The position numbers were made by a program, and so were the translations under genes. From positions 1-60,334 of the forward strand of contig CAZUEO010000010.1 of NCBI GenBank assembly GCA_964619675.1: a stretch of DNA of 60,334 nucleotides. The letters run 5' to 3'. The notes beneath the pieces are model-generated. The model had not been told where the DNA came from and searched no databases. It saw nothing but the letters and a program-made list of their open reading frames with translations. Below, piece by piece: positions 38,180 through 46,832 of this stretch (position 1 is its first letter; the number at the start of each line of letters is the position of its first letter). The stretch is from JAPLMW01 sp964619675 (GTDB lineage Bacteria > Planctomycetota > Phycisphaerae > Sedimentisphaerales > UBA12454).

Positions 38180-38623
38180 TTATTTTTTAATTCTCAAAAG
38201 TTTGAAGCCTGTTGCAGGGTCTGTTTCTCTTTTTGCATCGATGCCGGTTATCTCGATAATCGTTACTTCGAGGATTAAAAATATACTTGCTCCGCCGCGG
38301 GGACAGCCGACTATATGGTTATCGCCTCTGCCGAAGCCTGCGTGAAGATGTAATTTCGGTTTGCCTGTTTCGTCGCAATAGATTGTGCCGACACCGAGGA
38401 CTTCGCCCGGCCCTTCAAAATTTTTGAAATTCGCCTCAATTTTTGGTTTTTCAACTTTTGGGCCGACGACCACGTCGGCCTTTCTGATGCCGCCGGTTAT
38501 CAGTACCGCTGCGGATTTTATTTGTTCCTTTTCGGCGATTGATTCAATGGATTCGTAAAGCTGCTCGCCTTCAAAAAGCCTTGCAGCGATTATCCTGCCC
38601 GCTGTGCCGACTGCGTATTCCAT
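38180..38623 (-). CDS. PPC/DUF296-domain protein
   Basis: 147 residues from the ATG at 38623 (GGAG eight bases before). The PPC domain shows the conserved HLHAGFGRGDNHIVGCPRGG with metal-binding histidines and the IITGID ending. Stand-alone bacterial PPC proteins form trimers with poorly known roles, possibly in DNA or nucleotide binding. It forms a pair with the downstream membrane gene. Confidence 0.8.
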   Translation of the reverse strand: MEYAVGTAGRIIAARLFEGEQLYESIESIAEKEQIKSAAVLITGGIRKADVVVGPKVEKPKIEANFKNFEGPGEVLGVGTIYCDETGKPKLHLHAGFGRGDNHIVGCPRGGASIFLILEVTIIEITGIDAKRETDPATGFKLLRIKK

Positions 38624-38745
38624 AATAAACTCCAATAGAGATGATATTAAATATAAAGAATAAAAATGAAAAAATACAGACAAAAAATTAAAAGTGACAA
38701 ATTTGAAGGGGACACGGCGAAATGCAAAATTTTTAATTTTTGATT

Positions 38746-39324
38746 TTAAATAATTACTGTTGCCAGATTGATGGTTTTTGAAATCTCGGCGATATTGGAT
38801 GTTTCTGTTATGCAGAAGTCGTAGCCTTTCTTGAGAACTGCTCTGATTTCGTTCTGTTTTAGTCCCTCGGCCAGGGCAACTACTTTCGCAACTCCCAGCT
38901 CGGGATTTTTCCTGATGTTTTTGCAGATATGGTCGGCGTCGATATCAGAAGCCATCAGGTTTATTAAAATCACATGAGGTTCGAATCTCTGAGCAACAAG
39001 GCCGGCATCAAAGCCGCTGTTGGCGGTTTCTACGCCGAACAAAGGATTCTTGCTCAAAGATTCGGCAAGTATATTTGCCATCTGCCAGTCGCTGTCGATT
39101 ACCAGGATTCTGATTTTGTCTAATTCGAGCTGGTCGATCGGCATATTATGTGTTTTCATAAAACGTATCAGCTCTGCCGCGGGAATTCTCCTGTCTCTGC
39201 CGCCTGGGATTCGATAGCCCTTCAATTGACCTGTGTCAAACCACTTGGTTACCGTGCGGGGGGCAACCTTGCAAATCTGCGCGACCTGACCGGTTGTCAA
39301 TATGTCTTTTCTCTTGTTGTTCAT
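38746..39324 (-). CDS. helix-turn-helix protein with degenerate response-regulator receiver domain
   Basis: 192 residues. Residues 8-60 form an excisionase/MerR-like helix-turn-helix (ILTTGQVAQICKVAPRTVTK, RIPGGRDRRIPAAELIRFM). Residues 72-192 form a receiver fold (IRILVIDSDWQMANILAESL). At the usual phospho-acceptor position the sequence is HVILINLMASD, with Asn instead of Asp, while the acidic pair IDSD remains. It is therefore probably a phosphorylation-independent DNA-binding protein. Its target is unknown; it is divergent from the Fur/rubrerythrin cluster. Confidence 0.75.
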   Translation of the reverse strand: MNNKRKDILTTGQVAQICKVAPRTVTKWFDTGQLKGYRIPGGRDRRIPAAELIRFMKTHNMPIDQLELDKIRILVIDSDWQMANILAESLSKNPLFGVETANSGFDAGLVAQRFEPHVILINLMASDIDADHICKNIRKNPELGVAKVVALAEGLKQNEIRAVLKKGYDFCITETSNIAEISKTINLATVII

Positions 39325-39471
39325 AAAATCTCTGTAAGTCTTAACGCTATCTGCTTTTTCGACTTAAAAGTTACCCAGTTTAACAAAGAACTCCCCTTTT
39401 CTCGTTTGGTGAAGCATAAAAGAAACCTATATTGGGCCTCGTCCGATAACTTTGTTGTGTTTTTAACCCCC

Positions 39472-39514
39472 GATGTGAAGCTCCACGACCTTACGGCCGT
39501 GGCCGCTTCACATC
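39472..39514. repeat. long two-part hairpin
   Basis: Outer stem GATGTGAAGC / GCTTCACATC (10 bp, perfect) and inner stem CCACGACC / GGCCGTGG around loop TTAC. It sits in the middle of the 405-base gap between the HTH gene and fur. It resembles REP-type palindromes; no transposase is near. Apart from this hairpin and the fur promoter the gap holds nothing else evident. Confidence 0.6.
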
Positions 39515-39628
39515 TCTCGGCTAACTTTGCCGACTACACCCTCCATACGTCCCAGCGAGAAAAAATTACCTTTTTCACATTTCTTCACCGAGCTGCTAAT
39601 TTATATGTAAAATTTTTCAAAAAATTCA

Positions 39629-39671
39629 TTGACAAATAGGATTTACGATTATATAGTTATGACTCCTATTT
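39629..39671 (+). promoter_or_regulatory. promoter and inverted-repeat operator of the fur-type gene
   Basis: TTGACA (39629-39634), 17-base spacer, TATAGT (39652-39657). Inverted arms AAATAGGA (39634-39641) and TCCTATTT (39664-39671) bracket the -10 region, a layout that would allow autoregulation. Confidence 0.55.
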
Positions 39672-39729
39672 AGTTCTGATTATATTACGCAGTTGTTGGA
39701 AAAAGGTTTGGTAATGTTGGAAATAAGTT

Positions 39730-40188
39730 TTGAATGACTTAAAGGAAAAACTTGAAGCGTTCTATAACCTTTGTCGCCAGAAGCGCTTAAAGATAACGCC
39801 TCAGCGGGTTGAAGTTTACAGGGTATTAATTTCATCCAGCCGGCATCCGTCCGCTGAAGCGGTTTATGGGGAGGTCAAACGGGTTTTACCGAATATCTCG
39901 CTCGATACCGTCAGCAGGACTCTTAATACGTTAAGCAGGATAGGTGCTGCATTTATAGTTGAAGGCAGCGGGGATGTAAAACGCTTCGACGGCAATCTTG
40001 AAAATCATCAGCATTTCAAGTGCATAAAATGTAAAAAAATTTTTGACTTTCACTACGACAGGTTTGAGAATATCAGGCTGCCGCGACAATTAGAGCACAA
40101 GTTCAGGGTGCTGCGAACTACCGTTTACGCAGAGGGTTTGTGCAGGCAGTGTTTTAAGAAGGAAAATAAAATTGATAAAACAGATTAA
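39730..40188 (+). CDS. Fur/PerR-family metalloregulator
   Basis: 152 residues from a TTG start (an upstream in-frame TAA excludes an earlier one). A winged helix (RLKITPQRVEVYRVLISSSR; HPSAEAVYGEVKRVLPNISL) is followed by the dimer domain with HQHFKCIKCKKIFDFHYD and a second CxxC (GLCRQC) for structural zinc. It heads the oxygen and peroxide defence genes, so a PerR-like peroxide sensor is plausible; the sequence alone does not separate PerR from Fur. It is 17 bases from rubrerythrin and probably co-transcribed. Confidence 0.85.
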   Translation: MNDLKEKLEAFYNLCRQKRLKITPQRVEVYRVLISSSRHPSAEAVYGEVKRVLPNISLDTVSRTLNTLSRIGAAFIVEGSGDVKRFDGNLENHQHFKCIKCKKIFDFHYDRFENIRLPRQLEHKFRVLRTTVYAEGLCRQCFKKENKIDKTD

Positions 40189-40205
40189 ATTATGGAGGTA
40201 AAACT

Positions 40206-40778
40206 ATGGATTTAAAAGGTTCTCAGACAGAAAAAAACTTACTCACGGCATTTGCAGGTGAGTCGCAGGCTCGCAACAGATATAACTATTTTGCTTCTGC
40301 CGCAAAGAAGGAGGGCTTCGAGCAGATGTCGGCGATATTTGCCGAGACCGCTGAGCAGGAAAAGGAGCATGCAAAAAGAGAGTTCAAGTTCCTGCAGGGC
40401 GGCGAAGTTGAGATACAAGCGGCTTTTCCGGCGGGCGTAATCGGCAAGACGCTCGAAAATCTCAAGGCAGCGGCAGCAGGCGAAAATTATGAGACAACGG
40501 AAATGTACCCCGGTTTCGCAAAAGTTGCAGATAAGGAAGGTTTTACGGAGATTGCTGATGTTTTCAGAAATATCGCGGTCGCTGAAAGAAGGCATCGTGA
40601 CAGGTACTTAAAGCTTGCCGATAACATTGAGAAAGGCAGGGTGTTCAAAAGAGAAAAACCCGTTCGATGGGTCTGCAGAAATTGCGGCTATGTCCACGAA
40701 GGCACGGAGGCGCTCGACACCTGCCCGGCATGTGACCATCCTATGGCGTATGCGGAAATAGAAGCAGCGAACTTTTAA
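40206..40778 (+). CDS. rbr: rubrerythrin
   Basis: Reduces hydrogen peroxide in anaerobes. 190 residues. The ferritin-like diiron domain shows AGESQARNRYNYFASAAKKE, AEQEKEHAKREF and AVAERRHRDRYLKLADNIE. The C-terminal rubredoxin-like iron site has CRNCGYVHEG and CPACDHP. It has a strong ribosome site (TGGAGG). Confidence 0.93.
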   Translation: MDLKGSQTEKNLLTAFAGESQARNRYNYFASAAKKEGFEQMSAIFAETAEQEKEHAKREFKFLQGGEVEIQAAFPAGVIGKTLENLKAAAAGENYETTEMYPGFAKVADKEGFTEIADVFRNIAVAERRHRDRYLKLADNIEKGRVFKREKPVRWVCRNCGYVHEGTEALDTCPACDHPMAYAEIEAANF

Positions 40779-40794
40779 AAACGGGAGGTGTAAT

Positions 40795-41310
40795 ATGCCC
40801 GAGAGAAAAGGACTGGTTACGATGAAAGGCAACCCCATTGTTCTTCTGGGCAATGCCGTGAATGTCGGCGATAAGGCGCCGGATTTCGAGGTCGTTACAA
40901 AAGACCTTTCAACCGTGAAATTTTCCTCATTTGCTGGGAAAATCTGCATTATCTCCTGTGTGCCTTCGCTTGATACGAGCGTCTGCGACATAATGACCCG
41001 AAAGTTCAATGAGCAAGCAGTTAAGCTTGGAAAAGATGTTATGGTCCTGGCGGTAAGTATGGATTTGCCCTTCGGACAGGACAGGTGGTGTATCGCGGCC
41101 GATGTGAAAAATGTCTATGTCTTCAGTGACCACCGAACCGTTTCCTTCGGCCAGGCGTATGGAGTCTTAATAAAGGATTTAAGACTGCTGGCAAGAGCCG
41201 TTTTTGTCGTGGATAGGCAGGGTATTATCCGCTACGAAAATATCGTGCCGGAAATTGCCAATGAGCCTGATTACGATGAGGTGCTCGAGGTGGTTAAAAA
41301 ACTTCTGTGA
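40795..41310 (+). CDS. tpx: thiol peroxidase
   Basis: Cytoplasmic peroxiredoxin of the Tpx group that reduces peroxides with thioredoxin. 171 residues. VGDKAPDFEVVTKDLS, then the Tpx signature PSLDTSVCDIMTRKFNEQA with the peroxidatic Cys. The usual resolving Cys is likely the one in QDRWCIAADV. It is 16 bases after rubrerythrin. Confidence 0.92.
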   Translation: MPERKGLVTMKGNPIVLLGNAVNVGDKAPDFEVVTKDLSTVKFSSFAGKICIISCVPSLDTSVCDIMTRKFNEQAVKLGKDVMVLAVSMDLPFGQDRWCIAADVKNVYVFSDHRTVSFGQAYGVLIKDLRLLARAVFVVDRQGIIRYENIVPEIANEPDYDEVLEVVKKLL

Positions 41311-41330
41311 CTTTTGCATAAAGGTTGATT

Positions 41331-42506
41331 ATGCGGCAGGTAAAGCCGGACATATTGGAAGTCGGGGCAATTGACTGGGACAGGCGTCTGTTTGATGAGA
41401 TTATTCCTCTGCCTGACGGCACAAGCTATAATGCTTATCTCGTAAAAGGCAGTGAAAAAATCGCCTTGATTGATACGGTTGACCCTCCAAAAACCGATAC
41501 GCTTATAACAAACCTTGCCGAAGCGGGCGTTAAAAAAATCGATTATCTCATCGCAAATCACGCAGAGCAGGACCACTCAGGCTCAATGCCTGATGTGCTG
41601 GAGCTTTTCCCCGATGCAAAAGTCGTTACAAACGAAAAATGCAAAAGTATGCTCATCGACCTGTTTGGAATTGATGAGCAGAAATTTATAGTTGTTAATG
41701 ACGGTCAGGAAATTTCGCTTGGGAATAAGACGCTTAAATTTATCTTTACACCCTGGGTGCACTGGCCGGAAACGCTCTCAACATATCTGGTTGAAGATAA
41801 AATTCTCTTTTCCTGCGACTTTTTTGGCGCGCATCTTGCCGCAAGCGAGCTTTTCGTAAAGGACAAGCCAAGGGTTTATGAAGCTGCGAAACGGTATTAT
41901 GCCGAGATAATGATGCCGTTCAGGGGGCAGATTGTTAAAAATCTCGAAAAATTGAAGGATATCGAGATTGAGATAATTGCCCCAAGTCACGGCCAGGTAT
42001 ATGATGAGCCTGCCTTTATCATCGATGCATACAGGCAGTGGATAAGCGATGAAGTTGAAAATAAGGTGATTGTTGCTTACGTCTCGATGCATGGCAGCAC
42101 AAAAAAGATGGTTGAACACCTTGTCGGTGCGCTTATGGCAAAAGGTATAGGGATTTTGCAGTTTGACCTTGTCGGCGCCGACATCGGCAGGCTCGCTATC
42201 GAGTCGGTCGATGCCGCTGGTATAGTGCTTGCATCGCCGACGTTTCTTACGGGCGCTCATCCTGCGGCGGCTTATGCGGCATTTCTGGTAAATGCCCTGA
42301 GGCCTAAAACGAAATATCTCGCAATTATCGGCTCGTTCGGCTGGGGCGGCAGAATGGTCGAGCAGTTAAAAGGACTGCTGGCAAACAGCAAAGCCGAATT
42401 GCTCGAGCCTGTCCTTATAAAAGGCGAGCCGAAAAGCGAAGACTTTGGAAAAATTGATGAGTTAGCTGAAAAAATAGCGGAAAGACATAAAGAACTTAGG
42501 AAGTAA
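41331..42506 (+). CDS. flavodiiron protein (rubredoxin:oxygen oxidoreductase)
   Basis: Reduces O2 to water (or NO to N2O) with electrons from rubredoxin. 391 residues from the ATG at 41331, six bases after AAAGG. The metallo-beta-lactamase-like part carries the diiron ligands in NHAEQDHSGS, PWVHWPET, SCDFFGAH and PSHG. The flavodoxin-like FMN domain starts IVAYVSMHGSTKKMVEHLV. A rubredoxin gene lies in the same cluster, so the electron path is complete. Confidence 0.92.
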   Translation: MRQVKPDILEVGAIDWDRRLFDEIIPLPDGTSYNAYLVKGSEKIALIDTVDPPKTDTLITNLAEAGVKKIDYLIANHAEQDHSGSMPDVLELFPDAKVVTNEKCKSMLIDLFGIDEQKFIVVNDGQEISLGNKTLKFIFTPWVHWPETLSTYLVEDKILFSCDFFGAHLAASELFVKDKPRVYEAAKRYYAEIMMPFRGQIVKNLEKLKDIEIEIIAPSHGQVYDEPAFIIDAYRQWISDEVENKVIVAYVSMHGSTKKMVEHLVGALMAKGIGILQFDLVGADIGRLAIESVDAAGIVLASPTFLTGAHPAAAYAAFLVNALRPKTKYLAIIGSFGWGGRMVEQLKGLLANSKAELLEPVLIKGEPKSEDFGKIDELAEKIAERHKELRK

Positions 42507-42519
42507 GAAAGGGGTAGTT

Positions 42520-42894
42520 ATGGCAAAGAAACTTGAAATCTACAAATGTTTTGTTTGCGGCAATATCGTTGAGGTTACTCACGGCGGCGCCGGCGAGCTT
42601 GTCTGCTGCGGTGAGCCGATGAAGCTGCTCGTTGAAAATACAACCGATGCGGCGAAGGAAAAGCACGTGCCGGTAATTGAAAAAATCGAAGGCGGCTACA
42701 AGGTTAAAATAGGTTCTGTTCCTCATCCGATGGAAGAAAAGCATTATATCGAATGGATTGAGCTGATTGCAGACGGCAGGGCGTACAGGGAATTTTTGTC
42801 GCCCGGCCGGAAACCTGAAGCGGTTTTCAAAATCGACGCCGCAAAAGTAAGTGCAAGAGAATACTGCAATGTCCACGGCTTGTGGAAAGCATAG
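42520..42894 (+). CDS. dfx: desulfoferrodoxin (superoxide reductase)
   Basis: Reduces superoxide to peroxide. 124 residues. N-terminal iron centre I has YKCFVCG and CCGEPM. Catalytic centre II has the ligands in HVPVIEK, SVPHPMEEKHYIEWIEL and the C-terminal CNVHGLWK. Both centres are intact (2Fe-type). Confidence 0.93.
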   Translation: MAKKLEIYKCFVCGNIVEVTHGGAGELVCCGEPMKLLVENTTDAAKEKHVPVIEKIEGGYKVKIGSVPHPMEEKHYIEWIELIADGRAYREFLSPGRKPEAVFKIDAAKVSAREYCNVHGLWKA

Positions 42895-42912
42895 AAAGGA
42901 AGGGGAAATTTT

Positions 42913-43407
42913 ATGACAGTCAATTTAACGGCTTTGGAAATTTTTGAAATCGCACGGCAGATTGAACGCAACGGCGCAAAATTCTATCGCGATGCGGCAA
43001 CCGTTTGTGTGGACAAGGCTATGAAGCAGTTTTTCCTGCAGCTTGCCGAGATGGAGGACGAGCACGAGAAAATTTTTGACGAGATGCGGGAAAATCTTAA
43101 AGATGAAGGCCGCGATGTAAGAGTTTTTGACCCTAATAATGAGATAGTTTATTATTTAAAGGCAATAGCCAAAAGTGCCGGCTGGGAAGGCCAGTCATCG
43201 CCGCATACCGAATTTGCCGGTTATGAAGAGCCGGTAAAAGTCATAAAAAGGGCCATTGAAGCCGAGAAGGCCTCGATAGATTACTATCTCGGGCTTAAGG
43301 AATTTGTTTCCTCGCCTGCCGGCAGAAATAAGGTTGATGAGATAATAAAGGAGGAAATGGGCCACGTGGTAAGCCTCCAGAAACAGCTTGAACAGTTGGG
43401 CAGTTAA
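42913..43407 (+). CDS. ferritin-like (rubrerythrin-related) protein without rubredoxin domain
   Basis: 164 residues with two helical pairs: EIFEIARQIERNGAKFYRDA and LQLAEMEDEHEKIFDEMREN, then VIKRAIEAEKASIDYYLGLK and EEMGHVVSLQKQLEQ. The glutamate and ExxH placement suits a diiron site. It lacks a C-terminal rubredoxin-like module and probably relies on the separate rubredoxin next door. Confidence 0.85.
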   Translation: MTVNLTALEIFEIARQIERNGAKFYRDAATVCVDKAMKQFFLQLAEMEDEHEKIFDEMRENLKDEGRDVRVFDPNNEIVYYLKAIAKSAGWEGQSSPHTEFAGYEEPVKVIKRAIEAEKASIDYYLGLKEFVSSPAGRNKVDEIIKEEMGHVVSLQKQLEQLGS

Positions 43408-43446
43408 AAAAAGACAGAAACAATAATTTTGGAAAGAGGTAAAGCT

Positions 43447-43614
43447 ATGCAAAAGTACAAATGTCTTATGTGCAGCTATATTTACGACCCTGCCAAGGGT
43501 GATCCTGATAATAACATTGCCCCCGGTACGGCGTTTAAAGATTTGCCGGATAGCTGGGTTTGTCCCGAATGCGGGGCGGCCAAGGACGAATTTGAGCCAG
43601 TGGGTTCGGATTAA
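43447..43614 (+). CDS. rubredoxin
   Basis: 55 residues from the ATG at 43447 (AAAGAGG upstream). The iron site CLMCSYIYDPAKGD...SWVCPECGAAKDEF is complete. It donates electrons to the flavodiiron protein, rubrerythrins or superoxide reductase encoded upstream. Confidence 0.95.
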   Translation: MQKYKCLMCSYIYDPAKGDPDNNIAPGTAFKDLPDSWVCPECGAAKDEFEPVGSD

Positions 43615-43627
43615 AAGATGCTGAAAA

Positions 43628-45163
43628 ATGGAGCGTATCCGTCCATCAATTACGTATGAACAGATGTTTTGCGTTGAGTCGCAGGCGCCGCGGTGCGGAC
43701 TTATTGTCTTCGGCGCTTCGGGCGATTTGACAAAAAGAAAGCTCATTCCCGCCCTGGCCAACCTGTTTAAAAGGGATTTGCTGCCTGCGGATTTTTTCTT
43801 TCTCGGCTGCGGCAGAAAGCATCTGAGCGATGATGATTTCAGAAAAACAGCCGCTGATGCCGTTGCGGACATTCTGCCTGCCGCTGAAAAACAAGCCGAT
43901 TTTTCAAACAATTTTCACTACATAAAAGGCGATTACGGCAGCAAAAATCTTTACGCTGACATTAAAAAATGGCTTCTTGAGCGGCACAAGAAGACCGGCC
44001 GGAATCTCGGCAGGATTTTTTACCTGGCACTGCCGCCATTGCTGTATCCGAATGTGGTTGAGAATCTCGGCCTGGCCGGCCTGAATAAATCTGAGGACGG
44101 TGGATTTGTCAGGCTGGTTGTTGAAAAGCCGTTCGGAAGGGATTTGCAAAGTGCCCTTGAGCTTAACGACAGTTTAAGCAAATGGTTCACCGAACAGCAG
44201 CTTTACAGAATAGACCACTATCTGGGAAAAGAGACGGTGCAGAACATCCTGATGTTCCGCTTTGCCAACTCGATTTTTGAGCCGGTATGGAACAGAAATT
44301 ACATCGACCACGTTCAGATAACGATAGCTGAATCAATCGGCATAGAAACCAGGGGCGGCTACTATGACAAAAGCGGGGCGCTGCGCGATATGTTCGTCAA
44401 TCATATTTTGAGTATGCTTTCTCTTGTCGCAATGGAGCCGCCTGCCTCGTTTGAAGCCGAGCATATCCGCGATGAGAAGGTACAGTTCCTGCGGAGCATC
44501 AGGCCGTTTAGTCTTCAGCCGTGGGGTGAGGATATTGTAAGAGGCCAGTATTCGGCAGGTAAAATTGACGGCAATCCTGCAGTTGCCTATCGGCAGGAAG
44601 CTGACGTTGACAAAAATTCAAAAACCGAAACGTACATTGCTGTAAGGCTTTTCATTGATAACTGGCGATGGCGGGATGTGCCGTTTTATTTAAGGACGGG
44701 AAAACGGCTTGCCAAACGCGTTACCCAAATCGCCGTGGTTTTTAAAAAGGTGCCTCATTTGATGTTTGCCTCAGTGGGAATTGAGCAATTGCCTGCCAAC
44801 GTTCTTGTATTAAAAATTCAGCCGCAGGAAGGCATAAGTCTTTTCTTTGAGGCCAAAAGGCCGGGCCCGAAATTATGTATCGGTACTCTCCAGATGGACT
44901 TTAATTACGCTGAAATCTTTGGCGCCCAGCCGCCGGAGGCCTATCAGCGGCTGCTGCTTGACTGTATGCTTGGCGACCAGACGCTTTTTACGAGGATTGA
45001 TGATGTAAAGCTTTCCTGGCAGCTTATTGATAATGTCCTGACAGCTTGGCGGCAGCAGGATACGGAACCGCACTTTTATCCGGCAGGAAGTGAAAGTTTT
45101 CCGCAGGCCGATGCACTCATTCAAAAAGATGGTAGAAACTGGCGAAAAATTGCCGGCATATAA
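43628..45163 (+). CDS. zwf: glucose-6-phosphate 1-dehydrogenase
   Basis: First step of the oxidative pentose phosphate pathway, making NADPH. 511 residues. The nucleotide-binding motif VFGASGDLTKRKLIPAL is at about 27-43, the active site is RIDHYLGKETVQN, and EKPFGRD is present. It lies 13 bases after rubredoxin, so it is probably in the same transcript; the link to reductant supply for the defence enzymes is inferred. Confidence 0.93.
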   Translation: MERIRPSITYEQMFCVESQAPRCGLIVFGASGDLTKRKLIPALANLFKRDLLPADFFFLGCGRKHLSDDDFRKTAADAVADILPAAEKQADFSNNFHYIKGDYGSKNLYADIKKWLLERHKKTGRNLGRIFYLALPPLLYPNVVENLGLAGLNKSEDGGFVRLVVEKPFGRDLQSALELNDSLSKWFTEQQLYRIDHYLGKETVQNILMFRFANSIFEPVWNRNYIDHVQITIAESIGIETRGGYYDKSGALRDMFVNHILSMLSLVAMEPPASFEAEHIRDEKVQFLRSIRPFSLQPWGEDIVRGQYSAGKIDGNPAVAYRQEADVDKNSKTETYIAVRLFIDNWRWRDVPFYLRTGKRLAKRVTQIAVVFKKVPHLMFASVGIEQLPANVLVLKIQPQEGISLFFEAKRPGPKLCIGTLQMDFNYAEIFGAQPPEAYQRLLLDCMLGDQTLFTRIDDVKLSWQLIDNVLTAWRQQDTEPHFYPAGSESFPQADALIQKDGRNWRKIAGI

Positions 45164-45549
45164 ATTATTTTTTTGATAATTTAACAGCAAAAGGGGGTAT
45201 TGAGGAGTATGAATATATAGTATCTGGCCGCAAAAAATAATAAGGTTTTATAGATTTTGTTAGTCCTCTTTTTAGCCCTATAAAAAGTTATTTTTTAGCT
45301 TGATTTTGACACAATCTCGGTTTTTAAGCTGAAAACTGGGGTTAGGAAGAAGGACTTTTTTAAAAAATTTTCTAATTTAAATTCTTTAGTTTTATCAGAC
45401 GGTAATGACAATCAATGGCCTGGAAAAGTTGTAAGCCTTTCAGGTCTTAAATCCGCATTTTTAGTATTATTTTCTGCTTTTTTTGATTTTTTTCTTGATT
45501 TTTGGATTGCTTGATGATAATATAACATTAGAAAATTTGTAACCGTCAC
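45164..45549. other. AT-rich non-coding gap after zwf
   Basis: No reading frame with coding character. A weak hairpin (GGCCTG...TTTCAGGTC) lies at 45418-45450. Transcription of the downstream gene probably begins in this stretch, but I cannot fix a promoter. Confidence 0.5.
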
Positions 45550-45735
45550 ACGGCCCAAATAGGGCAGAAAAGGAGGTGTTGGAAACGGAAAAAAACTCCA
45601 CGCTGGGCTTGCCTTCCGAGTCCGGGTGATAGTTCCATTTCCTTGCCTGTTTGGTTTCTTTCAGGCAAAATGACACGGTGAACGGAAGGGAATAAGAAAC
45701 CGGAACCTCGCTGAGTGAAAGTCTCGGCGATAGTT
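45550..45735 (+). ncRNA. candidate structured leader RNA of the 45775 gene
   Basis: Several nested pairings can be drawn: GCCC AAATA GGGC (45553-45565), TTGCCTG / CAGGCAA (45643-45668), CGCTGAG / CTCGGCG (45709-45728). There are also longer ones, GTTCC (45632) with GGAAC (45702) and CCGAG (45615) with CTCGG (45723), which would be alternatives. The GC content is well above the flanks. It ends 40 bases before the start of a secreted-protein gene. I could not match it to a known riboswitch class. Confidence 0.35.
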
Positions 45736-45774
45736 GGAAAAAAAGAGAAAATTGTTTTAATGAGGTAAGAAAAA

Positions 45775-46761
45775 ATGAAGAAGCTGATTTTAGTTTTAGC
45801 GGTTTTACTTGCTGTACCCGCACTTGCTTTGAACATCTCTCTGGAGAAACAGGTTGCGGATGGCAATAAGGTTGACCTGAAGTATGCAGGTGCCGACCCA
45901 TGTAATCTGCCGAGGGCTTTTGCGCTGAAGATTGTGGTTGACAGTCCTGCAAAGATTGTGGACGTCACCGGCTTTAAGACAGGCGTAAGCGAAGCTGCGA
46001 GCGCAGGCTACGGCATCTACCCTGCCACGATTATCATTGATGGTAACACCGGCATTGTAGTAGCTGATGGCAACCCGCTTGCTGCTCCGGGCGATCCGGG
46101 TGCAGGCGACGGTCAAGGCACGAACAACATCGTACTTGAGTTTGGTTCACTTTACGCCCCGGTCGGCGATTCTGTAAACGCCCCGCCAACGAGCGGCACG
46201 CTTTGTGCATTGACGATGGACTGCAATGGTGCAGTACAAGAAGTTAACATCGTAGCAACTGAGGAAGATACTTATCGCGGCGGAGTCGTCCTTGAACAGG
46301 GTGATACTCCTGACCCGAACCTCACTGCGTCACTACTCTATGATGAATGTGGTGCCCAGGAATGTATGAAAACTACCGCTTCTGGATATCCTGCGGGAGA
46401 TCCTGGACAGGGATATATTAATTGGGTAGCTGCTGGCAACCCTGATTGCTGGTGTTATGAATACCAGCATTTGGGCGATGTTGATGGTAAAGAGCAGGGC
46501 ACGGGTGCTTTCGCTAAGCGTGTCTCTGGTGATGATCTTGACTTGTTCGCACCTGTTTATGGTAAAAAGAGGTCTCAGCTTGTAGGCGATGAGATTTGTG
46601 CTGATCTTGATCATCTGGATCAGGGTACTGGCGCTTTCGCCAAGGCAGTTGCTAGTGTTGATCTGGATATATTGGCTACCAACTTTGGTAAGAAAACGAG
46701 CCAGTTAGATTCAAGCCCGTATGCCGGCGATTACAATTCCTGGATAATACCAACACCATAA
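45775..46761 (+). CDS. secreted protein with cohesin-like N-terminal part and dockerin-like repeats
   Basis: 328 residues with a signal peptide (MKKLILVLAVLLAVPALAL). Residues 20-180 form a beta domain reminiscent of cohesin-type folds (RAFALKIVVDSPAKIVDVTG; NNIVLEFGSLYAPVGDS). The C-terminus has a pair of planctomycete dockerin-like units: GDVDGKEQGTGAFAKRVSGD followed by DLDLFAPVYGKK, then DHLDQGTGAFAKAVASVDLD and ILATNFGKK. Probable role in surface or matrix assembly. The ribosome site is modest (TGAGGTAAG). Confidence 0.75.
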   Translation: MKKLILVLAVLLAVPALALNISLEKQVADGNKVDLKYAGADPCNLPRAFALKIVVDSPAKIVDVTGFKTGVSEAASAGYGIYPATIIIDGNTGIVVADGNPLAAPGDPGAGDGQGTNNIVLEFGSLYAPVGDSVNAPPTSGTLCALTMDCNGAVQEVNIVATEEDTYRGGVVLEQGDTPDPNLTASLLYDECGAQECMKTTASGYPAGDPGQGYINWVAAGNPDCWCYEYQHLGDVDGKEQGTGAFAKRVSGDDLDLFAPVYGKKRSQLVGDEICADLDHLDQGTGAFAKAVASVDLDILATNFGKKTSQLDSSPYAGDYNSWIIPTP

Positions 46762-46832
46762 GTTTAGTATGCTTAAAAGGAATGAGTTTGAAAACATTGT
46801 GAATATTTAGTTTTTCTTAAGGAGGTTTTAAG

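Noticed and set aside
38970..39000. tRNA T-arm-like GGTTCGAATC
   Set aside because: It is within the coding sequence of the HTH gene and no cloverleaf can be drawn around it.
43195..43911. 238-codon minus-strand ORF
   Set aside because: It runs opposite to the ferritin-like, rubredoxin and zwf genes, all firmly identified.
45550..45735. Cobalamin, TPP or glycine riboswitch
   Set aside because: Isolated look-alikes (AAGGGAA, CTGAG, TCAGGCAAAA) occur, but the other obligatory motifs of each class are missing or in the wrong order.
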